From contig JAFEIL010000203.1 in NCBI GenBank assembly GCA_017495105.1, positions 1 through 35,156 of the forward strand: 35,156 bases of DNA, read 5' to 3'. This stretch comes from Emticicia sp. GTDB taxonomy: Bacteria > Bacteroidota > Bacteroidia > Cytophagales > Spirosomataceae. Positions within the stretch are counted from its first letter, which is position 1. Each line of letters opens with the position of its first letter. The notes beneath the pieces are model-generated. The model had not been told where the DNA came from. It saw only the letters and a program-made list of their open reading frames with translations, and did no database searches. The translations under genes and the position numbers were made by a program. Shown here in pieces: positions 8,331 through 17,063 of this stretch.

Positions 8331-11300
8331 TTGATGAAAAAGATACTTTGGGCTATCTCCTGCGTGGGGCTGCTGTTTTCGTGTGCAAAGACCGAAGACA
8401 CTTTATTTGAATCATTGCCGTCTTCAGTTACTGGAATTGATTTTGTAAATAGAAGCCTCGAAAGAAAAGACTTCAATATATTCAACTATCGTAACTTCTA
8501 CAACGGCGGTGGAGTTGCTATTGGCGATGTTAATAATGATGGCTTATCGGATATTTTTGTTACCTCAAATTTTGAAGACAATAAACTGTATTTGAATAAA
8601 GGTAAAATGACCTTTGAGGATATTACGGTAAAAGCAGGTATTGTCGGTAAAAAATTCTGGTCAACAGGGGCAACTTTTGCTGATATCAATGGTGATGGTT
8701 TGATGGATATTTATGTCTGTAATTCGGGTAGCCGTGACCAACGTGGCAATCAATTATACATTAATCAGGGCATTAAAAACGGCATTCCAAGCTACAAAGA
8801 ACAAGCCAAAGAAGCTGGCCTTGAAGATGGCGGCTTCTCGACTCACGCTGCATTCTTCGATTTTGACCGTGACGGAGATTTAGACATGTATCTGCTCAAT
8901 AATAGCTTTACTCCTATTGATAAACTCGGCTATATGAATCTACGAAACGAGCGTGATAAACTCGGCGGTGATAAACTTTTCCGCAATGATAGCCCGACCA
9001 CCTCAGAAATAAAGTTTACAGATGTTTCGGCAGAAGCTGGTATTTTTGGTAGCCTGATTGGCTTTGGTTTAGGGATTACTATCGGTGATGTAAACAACGA
9101 TAACTGGCCTGATATTTATATTTCAAATGATTTCTACGAACGAGATTACCTTTATATCAATCAGAAAAACGGAACTTTTAAAGAAGATCTTGAAAGCCAA
9201 ATGCCGCATACGAGCTTAAGCTCAATGGGTGCAGATATTGCCGACATCAATAACGATGAAAATCTTGATATTTTTGTGACAGATATGCTTCCAGGCGATG
9301 ACCGTAGATTGAAAACTACGAGCATTTTTGAAGGCTATAATTTAGTTGATTTGAAGCTAAAACAAGGCTTTTGGCACCAATATATGCGAAATAACCTACA
9401 ATTGAACAACGGAGATGGCACATTTAGCGAAGTCGGACAGTTGGCGGGTATTCATGCAACAGATTGGAGTTGGGGAGCATTGATTTTTGATATGGATAAC
9501 GATGGTTTGAAAGATATTTTTGTAGCCAATGGTATTGCAAAAGACCTTACTGACCAAGATTTTGTCGAATTTTTAGGCGATAGAAATACGATGCAGCAAA
9601 TGCTTAGTGGCAAAAAATTTGATGCAAAAGAATTTATTGATAAAATCTCTTCTGTGCCAATTCCTAATTATGCTTTTAAAAATTCTGGAGATTTAAAATT
9701 TGCCAATCAAACAAAAAGTTGGGGACTCGAAGGGCCAGGATTTTCTAATGGTTCGGCTTATGGCGATTTGGATAATGACGGAGATTTAGATTTGGTTGTT
9801 AATAATATCAATGCTCCGCTTTCGGTTTTCAAAAATAAAACCAATGAAAAAACAAAAAATCACTTTTTGACAGTAAAACTAAAAGGAACTACCAAAAATC
9901 TCAATGGAATCGGTGCTAAAATTACGGTTTATCAACAAGGTACAAGCAAACTTTTGCAACAAATGCCTAACCGTGGATTTCAGTCTTCGAGCGACCATCA
10001 AATGGTTTTCGGACTGGGAGACAAAGCCGCTATTGATTCGGTAAAAATCATTTGGCCAGACGATAAAATGCAGGTTCTAAAAAGTTTAAAAGTTGACCAA
10101 ACACTTACGCTTGATTATACAAATGCTAACCAACTTTTCAAGGAAATTATTCCAGTAAAAACGCCCCTTTTTAATGATATTTCAGCAAATGTACTTACAT
10201 ACACACACATTGAGAGTAATTTCCAAGATTATGACCGTGACGTATTGCTCAAACAAAAATATTCAACTCAAGGGCCTGCAATGGCTGTGGGCGATGTAAA
10301 CAGCGACGGCCTTGACGATTTGTATTTAGGAGGTTCGGCTGGTCAGGCAAAACAACTTTTCATTCAGCAAAAAAATGGAAAGTTTACCGAATCAAAGCAA
10401 ATTGATTTTGGAATGGACGTTACAACAGAAAATACAGATGCCTTGTTTTTTGATGCCGATAAAGACAATGACCTCGATTTGTTCATCGTTACGGGTAGTA
10501 ATGAATTTGAAGAAAACGCCCCAGAATTGCACGATTTACTCTATCTCAATGACGGAAAAGGCAACTTCAAACGTGACGTACGTTTTCCTTCTATTTTTGA
10601 AAATGGCTCTTGTGTATCCGCTGCCGATTTTGATAAAGATGGCGACCAGGATTTATTTGTAGGCTCACGCATGATTTCAGGGAAATATGGCATGAATCCT
10701 TCAAGTAATTTCTATATAAATGATGGAACGGGTGAATTTAAAAATCAATCAAGGCGTTTCATGGCAGAAATTAACGAGCTTGGCATGGTCACTGATGCCG
10801 AATGGAGCGATATTGATAAGGACGGCTACATTGATTTGATTGTGACGCAAGATTGGGGACAAATCGTAATTTTCAAAAATGAACGTGGTAGAAAAATGAC
10901 GCTTGCGAGCAAAATTAAAGACTCGGAAGGACTTTGGAACTGTATAAAACCAACCGACTTCGATGGCGATGGCGATACTGATTTTATTGTAGGCAACATC
11001 GGGGATAATTCTAAACTCAAAGTTTCACCCGAAAATCCTGCATTTCTTCATGCAAAAGATTTTGATAACAACGGAACCATTGAGCAAATAATTTCATGCT
11101 TAACTGAAGACGGAAAAACCTACCCAATGGTGCTAAAAGGTGAACTCCAACGTGCTTTGCCGATGATTAAACGTAAGTATGTAAAATATACTGATTACGC
11201 CAATCAGAGCATTACGGATATGTTTACGCCTGAGCAAATGAAAGACTGTGTAGAGAAAAAAATTACAACTACCAAAACTGTATTTTTGATAAACGATGGC

Positions 11301-11642
11301 AAAGGCAACTTTGAAATGAAAGCACTACCAATTGAGGCTCAATTTTCTCGCATTTCAGCCATCGAAACAGGAGATTTTGATAAAGACGGTATTTTGGATA
11401 TTCTTCTGGCGGGTAATTTCTACGATGTTTTGCCAGAATGGGGTCGTTTTGACGCCAATTATGGTTTATTTTTGAAAGGAAAAGGTAAGGGGAATTTTGA
11501 GGTAAAAAAATCAAGCGAAACTGGTTTCAAAACAATTGGGCAAGTTCGCAAAATGTATAGATTAAGGGCTAATGCAAATCAAGAAGTGGTAGTGTTAGCA
11601 AAAAACAATGATAAAGCACAAGTGTTTAGTTTTAAAAAGTAA
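8331..11642 (+). CDS. VCBS/FG-GAP repeat lipoprotein with ASPIC/UnbV domain
   Basis: Large secreted lipoprotein of unknown function, predicted to form beta-propellers. The signal peptide ends in lipobox LFSC (Cys18), followed by AKTED, compatible with surface export. I count about 14 calcium-type DxDxDG-like loops, for example DVNNDGLSD, DINGDGLMD, DFDRDGDLD, DLDNDGDLD, DFDKDGDQD and DFDGDGDTD, arranged in two blocks. Between them, around residues 510-593, is an ASPIC/UnbV domain (NGIGAKITVYQQG, NRGFQSSSDHQMVFGLG). The protein is 1103 residues, or 1102 if the second ATG is used. The next gene encodes a full-length paralogue. Neighbouring susCD suggests a shared role in handling an extracellular substrate, but this is inference from position. 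ASPIC/UnbV domains are known by family, not by a defined reaction. GGC and GCC codons are commoner here than in susCD. Confidence 0.92.
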   Translation: MMKKILWAISCVGLLFSCAKTEDTLFESLPSSVTGIDFVNRSLERKDFNIFNYRNFYNGGGVAIGDVNNDGLSDIFVTSNFEDNKLYLNKGKMTFEDITVKAGIVGKKFWSTGATFADINGDGLMDIYVCNSGSRDQRGNQLYINQGIKNGIPSYKEQAKEAGLEDGGFSTHAAFFDFDRDGDLDMYLLNNSFTPIDKLGYMNLRNERDKLGGDKLFRNDSPTTSEIKFTDVSAEAGIFGSLIGFGLGITIGDVNNDNWPDIYISNDFYERDYLYINQKNGTFKEDLESQMPHTSLSSMGADIADINNDENLDIFVTDMLPGDDRRLKTTSIFEGYNLVDLKLKQGFWHQYMRNNLQLNNGDGTFSEVGQLAGIHATDWSWGALIFDMDNDGLKDIFVANGIAKDLTDQDFVEFLGDRNTMQQMLSGKKFDAKEFIDKISSVPIPNYAFKNSGDLKFANQTKSWGLEGPGFSNGSAYGDLDNDGDLDLVVNNINAPLSVFKNKTNEKTKNHFLTVKLKGTTKNLNGIGAKITVYQQGTSKLLQQMPNRGFQSSSDHQMVFGLGDKAAIDSVKIIWPDDKMQVLKSLKVDQTLTLDYTNANQLFKEIIPVKTPLFNDISANVLTYTHIESNFQDYDRDVLLKQKYSTQGPAMAVGDVNSDGLDDLYLGGSAGQAKQLFIQQKNGKFTESKQIDFGMDVTTENTDALFFDADKDNDLDLFIVTGSNEFEENAPELHDLLYLNDGKGNFKRDVRFPSIFENGSCVSAADFDKDGDQDLFVGSRMISGKYGMNPSSNFYINDGTGEFKNQSRRFMAEINELGMVTDAEWSDIDKDGYIDLIVTQDWGQIVIFKNERGRKMTLASKIKDSEGLWNCIKPTDFDGDGDTDFIVGNIGDNSKLKVSPENPAFLHAKDFDNNGTIEQIISCLTEDGKTYPMVLKGELQRALPMIKRKYVKYTDYANQSITDMFTPEQMKDCVEKKITTTKTVFLINDGKGNFEMKALPIEAQFSRISAIETGDFDKDGILDILLAGNFYDVLPEWGRFDANYGLFLKGKGKGNFEVKKSSETGFKTIGQVRKMYRLRANANQEVVVLAKNNDKAQVFSFKK

Positions 11643-11651
11643 GTCTAAAGG

Positions 11652-11686
11652 AAACCTGCAAGGTCTTTATCAGACCATACAGGTTT
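11652..11686. repeat. Nested intergenic hairpin between the two VCBS genes
   Basis: AAACCTG (11652-11658) pairs with CAGGTTT (11680-11686), and inside it GGTCT (11662-11666) pairs with AGACC (11672-11676), with three-base internal loops on each side. It fills most of the 60-base gap between the paralogous genes. The T run after it is short (TTTT), so it may attenuate transcription or stabilise mRNA instead of ending it. The look is that of a short palindromic intergenic repeat. Confidence 0.6.
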
Positions 11687-11710
11687 TAGTACTCAAAACA
11701 AGTGTTTAAA

Positions 11711-14700
11711 ATGAAATCAATAGTTAAATTTTTAAGTACAATTACGTTCATTTCTTTAGTTTTTAGTTCGTGCAAATCTGGTGAGAAAGAAAACGATGTA
11801 GTTTTATTCAAAAAACTTTCTCCAACCGAAACAAAAATTAATTTTATCAATCAAATAAAAGAGTCTAAAGACTTCAATATTCTCGATTATCTCTATTTTT
11901 ATAATGGCGGTGGCGTAGCAGCAGGCGACATTAATAAGGATGGCCTAACCGATTTGTTTTTTGTTTCAAATCAAGGAAAAAGCAAGCTTTACTTAAACAA
12001 AGGAGTAAAAGATGGCTCGCCTCAATTTGAAGATATTTCTACAAAAGCGGGCATTGAAGGATTTTCTGACTGGAAAACTGGCGTAACAATGGCCGATGTA
12101 AACGGCGATGGTTTGCTTGACATTTATGTGTGTGCCGTTGGAAATTATAAAGGTCTGGAAGGTTCAAACGAACTCTACATCAATAATGGAGATTTGACTT
12201 TCACCGAAAAATCAGACGAATATGGCCTTGATTTTACTGGATTTTCGACCCAAGCCACCTTTTTTGATTATGATAAAGACGGTGATTTGGATATGTACTT
12301 GCTAAATCACGCAGTGCATAATTCTCGCTCTTATGACCGTGTAAATACTCGTATGCTCAAAGACAACGAAGCAGGCGATTATTTGTACCGCAACGATGGC
12401 CCACTAACCCCCAGTGGGGGAACTCCTCACTTCACAGATGTAAGCAAGGAGGCAGGTATTTATCAAGCCGCTATGGGCTATGGCTTGGGCATTTCGGTAG
12501 CGGATTTGAACAACGATGGCTGGCAAGATATTTATGTAAGTAATGATTTTCACGAGGACGATTATTACTATATCAATCAAAAAAACGGCACTTTTTCAGA
12601 AGAAGTAAAACAGCATTTCAAGCATTTGAGTCGCTTTTCGATGGGTTCGGATATTGCCGACATAAATAATGATGGATATCAAGATGTAATGACGCTTGAT
12701 ATGTATCCAGAAGACGAAGCTGTTGAAAAATCTTCTGTTGGTGAAGACCCGCTTGATATTTACTTATATAAACTCCAATTTGGGTATTTCAATCAATACA
12801 GTCGAAATTGCTTACAACTGAGTATGGGCGGCAAAAAGTTTAGCGATATTGCCCCCTCGGCGGGCGTTATGGCAACCGACTGGAGTTGGAGTACGCTTTT
12901 AGCCGATTATGATGGCGATGGAATCAAAGATATTTTTATCACAAACGGTATTTTACGCCGCCCTAATGATTTAGATTATTTGAAATTTATCGCAAGCGAT
13001 TCTCTACACTTCAACTTACCAACTTCCGATAAACTCGACCAAGAGGCAATCGACAAAATGCCAAGCGGAAAATGGCATAATTATCTCTATAAAGGCACGA
13101 AAGAATTACGTTTTCAAGATAAATCATCCGCTTGGGGTTTCGACGAAAAAGGCATTTCAAACGGTGCAGTTTATGCCGATTTAGACAACGATGGCGATTT
13201 AGACCTCATTTCAAATAATCTCAACGAGCCAGCGGCCATTTATCTCAACAATAGTCGTCAAGTTTTAAATAATAATTTCGTCAAAGTTAAATTTAAAGGT
13301 AATGATAAAAATACCTTCGGAATTGGGGCAAAAGTTATTCTAAAAACCACCGACGGCCAACAATTCCAACAAATGATGCCAACTCGTGGCTTCATGAGTT
13401 CGGTTGAGCCATCATTGATTTTTGGAATTGGCAAACTCACCAAAGTTGATACAATGATGGTGATTTGGGAAAATGAAATGATGGAAATCATTATAAATCC
13501 TAAAATCAATACTTTTCTTACTTTAGACCAAAACAACGCTAAAATAAAAGTAGCTGACCATCAATTCTTTGTGCCAGCAGTGCCAATTTTTGAAGAAGTA
13601 ACAAACCAAGTAAATATTCCATTTGTACATCAAGAAAACGTTTATTTTGATTTCAATCGAGAATTTTTGATTCCATTCAAAGTATCGATTGATGGACCCA
13701 AAATGGCAGTTGGAGATGTAAATGGCGACGGTTTAGAAGATTTTTACGTAGGTGGGGCAAAATACCAAGCAGGTTCGCTTTATCTACAAAAAACCGATGG
13801 TAAGTTTATAGCTTCACCACAAGCAGTTTTTAAAGAAGATTCGTTGCAAGAAGATGTTGATGCTGTGTTTTTTGATGCTGACGGAGATAAAGACCAAGAC
13901 CTTTATGTAGTTTCAGGTGGAAATGAGTTTTATGACCAAATGGTTCAGCTTTTCGACCGACTTTATATCAATGACGGTAAAGGAAACTTCTCGAAATCAA
14001 TCGCTTCCCTACCGCCAATGTTCGATAATAAATCGTGCGTAAAACCTTGTGATTTTGATAAAGACGGCGACATTGACCTCTTTGTAGGAGGCCGTGTGGT
14101 AGCTTATGGTTACGGAAAGTCGCCCCGCTCCTATCTTTTAGTAAACAATGGTAAAGGACAATTCTCGGACGTAACCATCAATAACGCTCCCGAACTCCGA
14201 GAAGCAGGTATGATTACTGATGCCATTTGGGCAGATTTCGATAAAGATGGCGACCAAGATTTAACTATTGTAGGCGATTGGATGCCAATCAGAATGTTTG
14301 CCAACAAAAAAGGCAAATTTATGGAAATTGATATTCGGACGGCAAATCGCAAACTGAACGAATATACTGGCTTTTGGAATGGCATAACAGCCGCCGATTT
14401 TGACAAAGATGGCGATATTGACTTTGTGGTAGGGAATCTCGGCACAAATACCAAATTCAGAAAAGAAGAAGGTAGTAAGCTAAAAATGCTCATAAAAGAT
14501 ATTGATGGCAATGAAGCCAAAGACCATATTATAGCCTATAATCGTGGCTCAAGTTGGTATCCAGCAAATAGTAAAGATGAAATGGGGAAACAAATGCCAA
14601 GTATCATCAATAAAAAATATGTTGAATACAAAACCTTTGCTGGCAAAACCATCGACGCGTTGTTTACTAAAAAAGAACTTAAAGATGCTGAAGAGAAACT

Positions 14701-15082
14701 CGTAAATACCTTTGAGTCGGTTTATCTTGAAAACCAAGGCAATAATACTTTCAAAATGACCGCACTACCGAGTTTGGCACAAGTCTCAAAAGTAATGTCG
14801 CTCGTAAATGATGATGTTGACAACGACGGAAACTTGGACATAATTGTAGGTGGAAATTTCAACGGTGCGAATATGTACCAAGCTCGTTATGATGCTTTCT
14901 ATGGTTTGATTTTGAAAGGAAATGGAAAGGGAAGATTTGAGGCATCAGTTCCGACAGATAATGGCTTATTGATGGAAGGCGATGTTCGTGATATAAAAAC
15001 GCTGAAAACGCCTAAAACCAAACTCTATTTCGTTACTCGAAATAACGATAAAATGCAGATTTTCAAGAAAATAACGAAGTAA
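11711..15082 (+). CDS. VCBS/FG-GAP repeat lipoprotein with ASPIC/UnbV domain (paralogue)
   Basis: Paralogue of the preceding gene with the same layout: signal peptide with lipobox FSSC (Cys21), N-terminal VCBS block, ASPIC/UnbV domain (FGIGAKVILKTTDG then PTRGFMSSVEPSLIFGIG, roughly residues 520-606) and a C-terminal VCBS block. About 14 DxDxDG-like loops are visible, including DINKDGLTD, DVNGDGLLD, DYDKDGDLD, DLNNDGWQD and three DFDKDGD copies. I chose the ATG at 11711 (1123 residues) over an in-frame GTG at 11702 because it follows an A-rich stretch and begins a standard MKS signal peptide. Function is unknown. Residues after the lipid cysteine (KSGEKEND) are acidic, as in surface-exposed lipoproteins. 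It is probably cotranscribed with both neighbours, separated from each by a palindrome. Confidence 0.92.
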   Translation: MKSIVKFLSTITFISLVFSSCKSGEKENDVVLFKKLSPTETKINFINQIKESKDFNILDYLYFYNGGGVAAGDINKDGLTDLFFVSNQGKSKLYLNKGVKDGSPQFEDISTKAGIEGFSDWKTGVTMADVNGDGLLDIYVCAVGNYKGLEGSNELYINNGDLTFTEKSDEYGLDFTGFSTQATFFDYDKDGDLDMYLLNHAVHNSRSYDRVNTRMLKDNEAGDYLYRNDGPLTPSGGTPHFTDVSKEAGIYQAAMGYGLGISVADLNNDGWQDIYVSNDFHEDDYYYINQKNGTFSEEVKQHFKHLSRFSMGSDIADINNDGYQDVMTLDMYPEDEAVEKSSVGEDPLDIYLYKLQFGYFNQYSRNCLQLSMGGKKFSDIAPSAGVMATDWSWSTLLADYDGDGIKDIFITNGILRRPNDLDYLKFIASDSLHFNLPTSDKLDQEAIDKMPSGKWHNYLYKGTKELRFQDKSSAWGFDEKGISNGAVYADLDNDGDLDLISNNLNEPAAIYLNNSRQVLNNNFVKVKFKGNDKNTFGIGAKVILKTTDGQQFQQMMPTRGFMSSVEPSLIFGIGKLTKVDTMMVIWENEMMEIIINPKINTFLTLDQNNAKIKVADHQFFVPAVPIFEEVTNQVNIPFVHQENVYFDFNREFLIPFKVSIDGPKMAVGDVNGDGLEDFYVGGAKYQAGSLYLQKTDGKFIASPQAVFKEDSLQEDVDAVFFDADGDKDQDLYVVSGGNEFYDQMVQLFDRLYINDGKGNFSKSIASLPPMFDNKSCVKPCDFDKDGDIDLFVGGRVVAYGYGKSPRSYLLVNNGKGQFSDVTINNAPELREAGMITDAIWADFDKDGDQDLTIVGDWMPIRMFANKKGKFMEIDIRTANRKLNEYTGFWNGITAADFDKDGDIDFVVGNLGTNTKFRKEEGSKLKMLIKDIDGNEAKDHIIAYNRGSSWYPANSKDEMGKQMPSIINKKYVEYKTFAGKTIDALFTKKELKDAEEKLVNTFESVYLENQGNNTFKMTALPSLAQVSKVMSLVNDDVDNDGNLDIIVGGNFNGANMYQARYDAFYGLILKGNGKGRFEASVPTDNGLLMEGDVRDIKTLKTPKTKLYFVTRNNDKMQIFKKITK

Positions 15083-15089
15083 ATCATTG

Positions 15090-15117
15090 GTTGAGGTTCA
15101 AAATTTTGAACCTCAAC
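15090..15117. repeat. 28-base perfect palindrome between VCBS genes
   Basis: The arms GTTGAGGTTCAAAA (15090-15103) and TTTTGAACCTCAAC (15104-15117) are perfect reverse complements with no spacer. The element lies in the 50-base gap between the second VCBS gene and the heme/VCBS gene. It is followed by GTTTAATT, which is not a convincing terminator tail, so read-through is likely. It may be a mobile or repetitive palindrome or an mRNA-stabilising hairpin. Confidence 0.75.
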
Positions 15118-15132
15118 GTTTAATTCCGATTA

Positions 15133-16683
15133 ATGAAATTAAGATATTCAAATCTACTTATTTTTAGTGCTTTTTTTGTGATTGGCATCTCAGTTATTTC
15201 TGTTAGTTGCAAATCTAAAGAGGCCGAAGGCGAAAAGCTTGCCCAAACTTATTGTGCAAGTTGCCACCTATTGCCAAGCCCAGAAATGCTACCAAAAAAT
15301 GTATGGCAATATAGTACATTACCATACATGAGCATCTTGATGGGCGTAGCTACCGAAATCAATGGTTTAGAAAAACCGCTTTCAGATTATGCCATACTTC
15401 GCCCAGCTTCGCAGATGATTAGTGATGAAGATTGGCTCAAAATAAAGCGTTATTACTTGGCTAATGCTCCAAAAACGCTCGAAATGCCTAAATATGAAAA
15501 CTTGGAAGTGCTTACGGGAAGGTTTGAAATACAGAAAACAAATATCACCATTCAAGGAGCAACAATTCCAAACTTCACGGCAGTTACGATTGATACAATT
15601 AACCAAAAAATTATTGCGGGCGACCAGTCAAACCGAGTGATTTGGATACTTGACCAAAACGGCAAGCCAATTCAGACAATTACAAATCAGGACGCACTTA
15701 CCAACGTGGATTTGACAAACGCCAAAAATAACCAATATTTATTGACTTACATCGGCACCACAACTCAGGCAAATCCTGATGTAAATGGTTCGGCCGAACA
15801 AGTAGAAATCAAGAATAATGCTTTTATAAATACAAAAAAACTTTTGCCAAGTCTCAATCGACCGATTGAAGTTATTACAAAAAACCTTGATGATAGTCCC
15901 GAAGACGAGCTAATTAGCAATGAGTTTGGTTTCAAAAATGGTGGCTTATCAGTTTGGAAAAAAGACACTAAAAATCAATACCAAAAGCAAGCTTTAAGCA
16001 CGCAGACAGGAGCAACAAAAACAATTGTCATGGATTTTGATGGCGACAAACGAAACGATATTTTAGCACTTTTTGCTCAAGGAGATGAACAGATTGTTTT
16101 ATATTTGAATAAAGGAAGTTCAAACGGTACATCGATACGTTTCGAAACAAAACAGCTACTACGTTTTCCGTCGATTTATGGTACGAGTTCGTTTGATATT
16201 GCCGACATCAATAAAGACGGAAAATTTGATATTGTTTGCACAGCGGGTGATAATGCCGATTTTTCAACAATTCTTAAGCCTTATCACGGAGTTTACGTTT
16301 ATACAAATACTGGCTCGGTTGGTTCACCACAATTCGAACAAAGTCATTTTTTTCAACAAAACGGAGCGACAAAAGTAATCTCAAGAGATTTTGATAATGA
16401 TGGAGATATTGATTTGGTATCAATCGCTCTTTTTCCAGATAATGACCACCGTCCACTCGAAGGTTTCATTTATTTTGAAAATACAGGCAATGATTTCAAA
16501 CAAAAAACGCTCAATATCAATCATTTAGGTCGTTGGAGTGTAATAGATGCGGCCGATATCGACCGCGATGGTGATATTGACATGGTACTTGGAAGCCACC
16601 CAGTAGCCAAGTTTCCCGCAGGTTTCGACCAAGCATGGAAACAAGGCAGTGGCTTAGTTATTTTAAGAAATAAAACGAAGTAA
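15133..16683 (+). CDS. c-type cytochrome domain fused to VCBS repeats, lipoprotein
   Basis: Predicted outer-membrane or periplasmic lipoprotein carrying one covalently bound heme c and a beta-propeller of FG-GAP/VCBS repeats. The 516-residue protein starts with a signal peptide whose lipobox is SVSC, followed by KSKEAEGEK. The single heme-binding motif CASCH follows about 15 residues later, and a methionine-rich stretch (YMSILMG) further on could supply the axial ligand. At least four DxDxDG loops follow: DFDGDKRND, DINKDGKFD, DFDNDGDID and DIDRDGDID. It lacks the ASPIC/UnbV domain of its neighbours. Last of three lipoprotein genes downstream of susCD, it suggests redox or electron-transfer work on the outer membrane, but the partner and substrate are not deducible. 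The stop codon abuts the end of a possible convergent small gene. Confidence 0.9.
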   Translation: MKLRYSNLLIFSAFFVIGISVISVSCKSKEAEGEKLAQTYCASCHLLPSPEMLPKNVWQYSTLPYMSILMGVATEINGLEKPLSDYAILRPASQMISDEDWLKIKRYYLANAPKTLEMPKYENLEVLTGRFEIQKTNITIQGATIPNFTAVTIDTINQKIIAGDQSNRVIWILDQNGKPIQTITNQDALTNVDLTNAKNNQYLLTYIGTTTQANPDVNGSAEQVEIKNNAFINTKKLLPSLNRPIEVITKNLDDSPEDELISNEFGFKNGGLSVWKKDTKNQYQKQALSTQTGATKTIVMDFDGDKRNDILALFAQGDEQIVLYLNKGSSNGTSIRFETKQLLRFPSIYGTSSFDIADINKDGKFDIVCTAGDNADFSTILKPYHGVYVYTNTGSVGSPQFEQSHFFQQNGATKVISRDFDNDGDIDLVSIALFPDNDHRPLEGFIYFENTGNDFKQKTLNINHLGRWSVIDAADIDRDGDIDMVLGSHPVAKFPAGFDQAWKQGSGLVILRNKTK

Positions 16684-16848
16684 TTATTTAGTCAAAGCTT
16701 CATCATAAGATTTTCGGCCAGCTTTTATGTTGGCAATAAATTTATCTTTTTCGATATTTTGTGTTGAATAACGATTAATTTTTAAGATTGTAAAATAACC
16801 CGAAATTGTGAATACAATTGCTGCAAGAATCAAACCGGTTTTTTTAAT
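16684..16848 (-). CDS. Possible small membrane protein with non-ATG start
   Basis: A 54-codon minus-strand open frame whose stop codon directly abuts the stop of the convergent heme/VCBS gene. The product begins (M)KKTGLILAAIVFTISGYF, a typical short lysine-then-hydrophobic membrane anchor, followed by a polar charged tail ending GRKSYDEALTK. No in-frame ATG exists after the upstream TAA, so translation would have to begin at ATT (complement of 16846-16848) or at TTG five codons later. The region just upstream on that strand is A-rich (AACAATAAAAATATACAACT), as usual for Bacteroidota starts. It could also be a decayed gene. No family is recognised. Confidence 0.4.
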   Translation of the reverse strand: MKKTGLILAAIVFTISGYFTILKINRYSTQNIEKDKFIANIKAGRKSYDEALTK

Positions 16849-17063
16849 AGTTGTATATTTTTATTGTTTAGCTCAAAACTACTATGTGATTGAATACCAA
16901 GCTGTTAAAGAAACCTAAATGATGTTAACGAATGTTAAATCCACACCTAAATCATCGATTTTCTGATTCCAACTATCGTTTATTCTTTGTCATTCTTCTA
17001 TTTTTATAATTATCGGTGACAAAAATGCCTTATCTTTGGTACTGATTATACGTAAACCTATCG
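16849..17063. other. Intergenic region before the TonB receptor
   Basis: Together with the small open frame beside it, this completes a gap of about 380 bases between recognised genes. It contains the -7 promoter element of the downstream receptor and otherwise no structure I can support. Confidence 0.4.
17031..17038 (+). promoter_or_regulatory. -7 promoter element of the TonB receptor/DUF4249 operon
   Basis: TATCTTTG matches TAnnTTTG and lies 25 bases before the ATG, giving a leader of about 20 bases like other genes in this window. I find no TTTG at the expected 19-22 bases upstream, so only the downstream element is supported. Confidence 0.45.
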
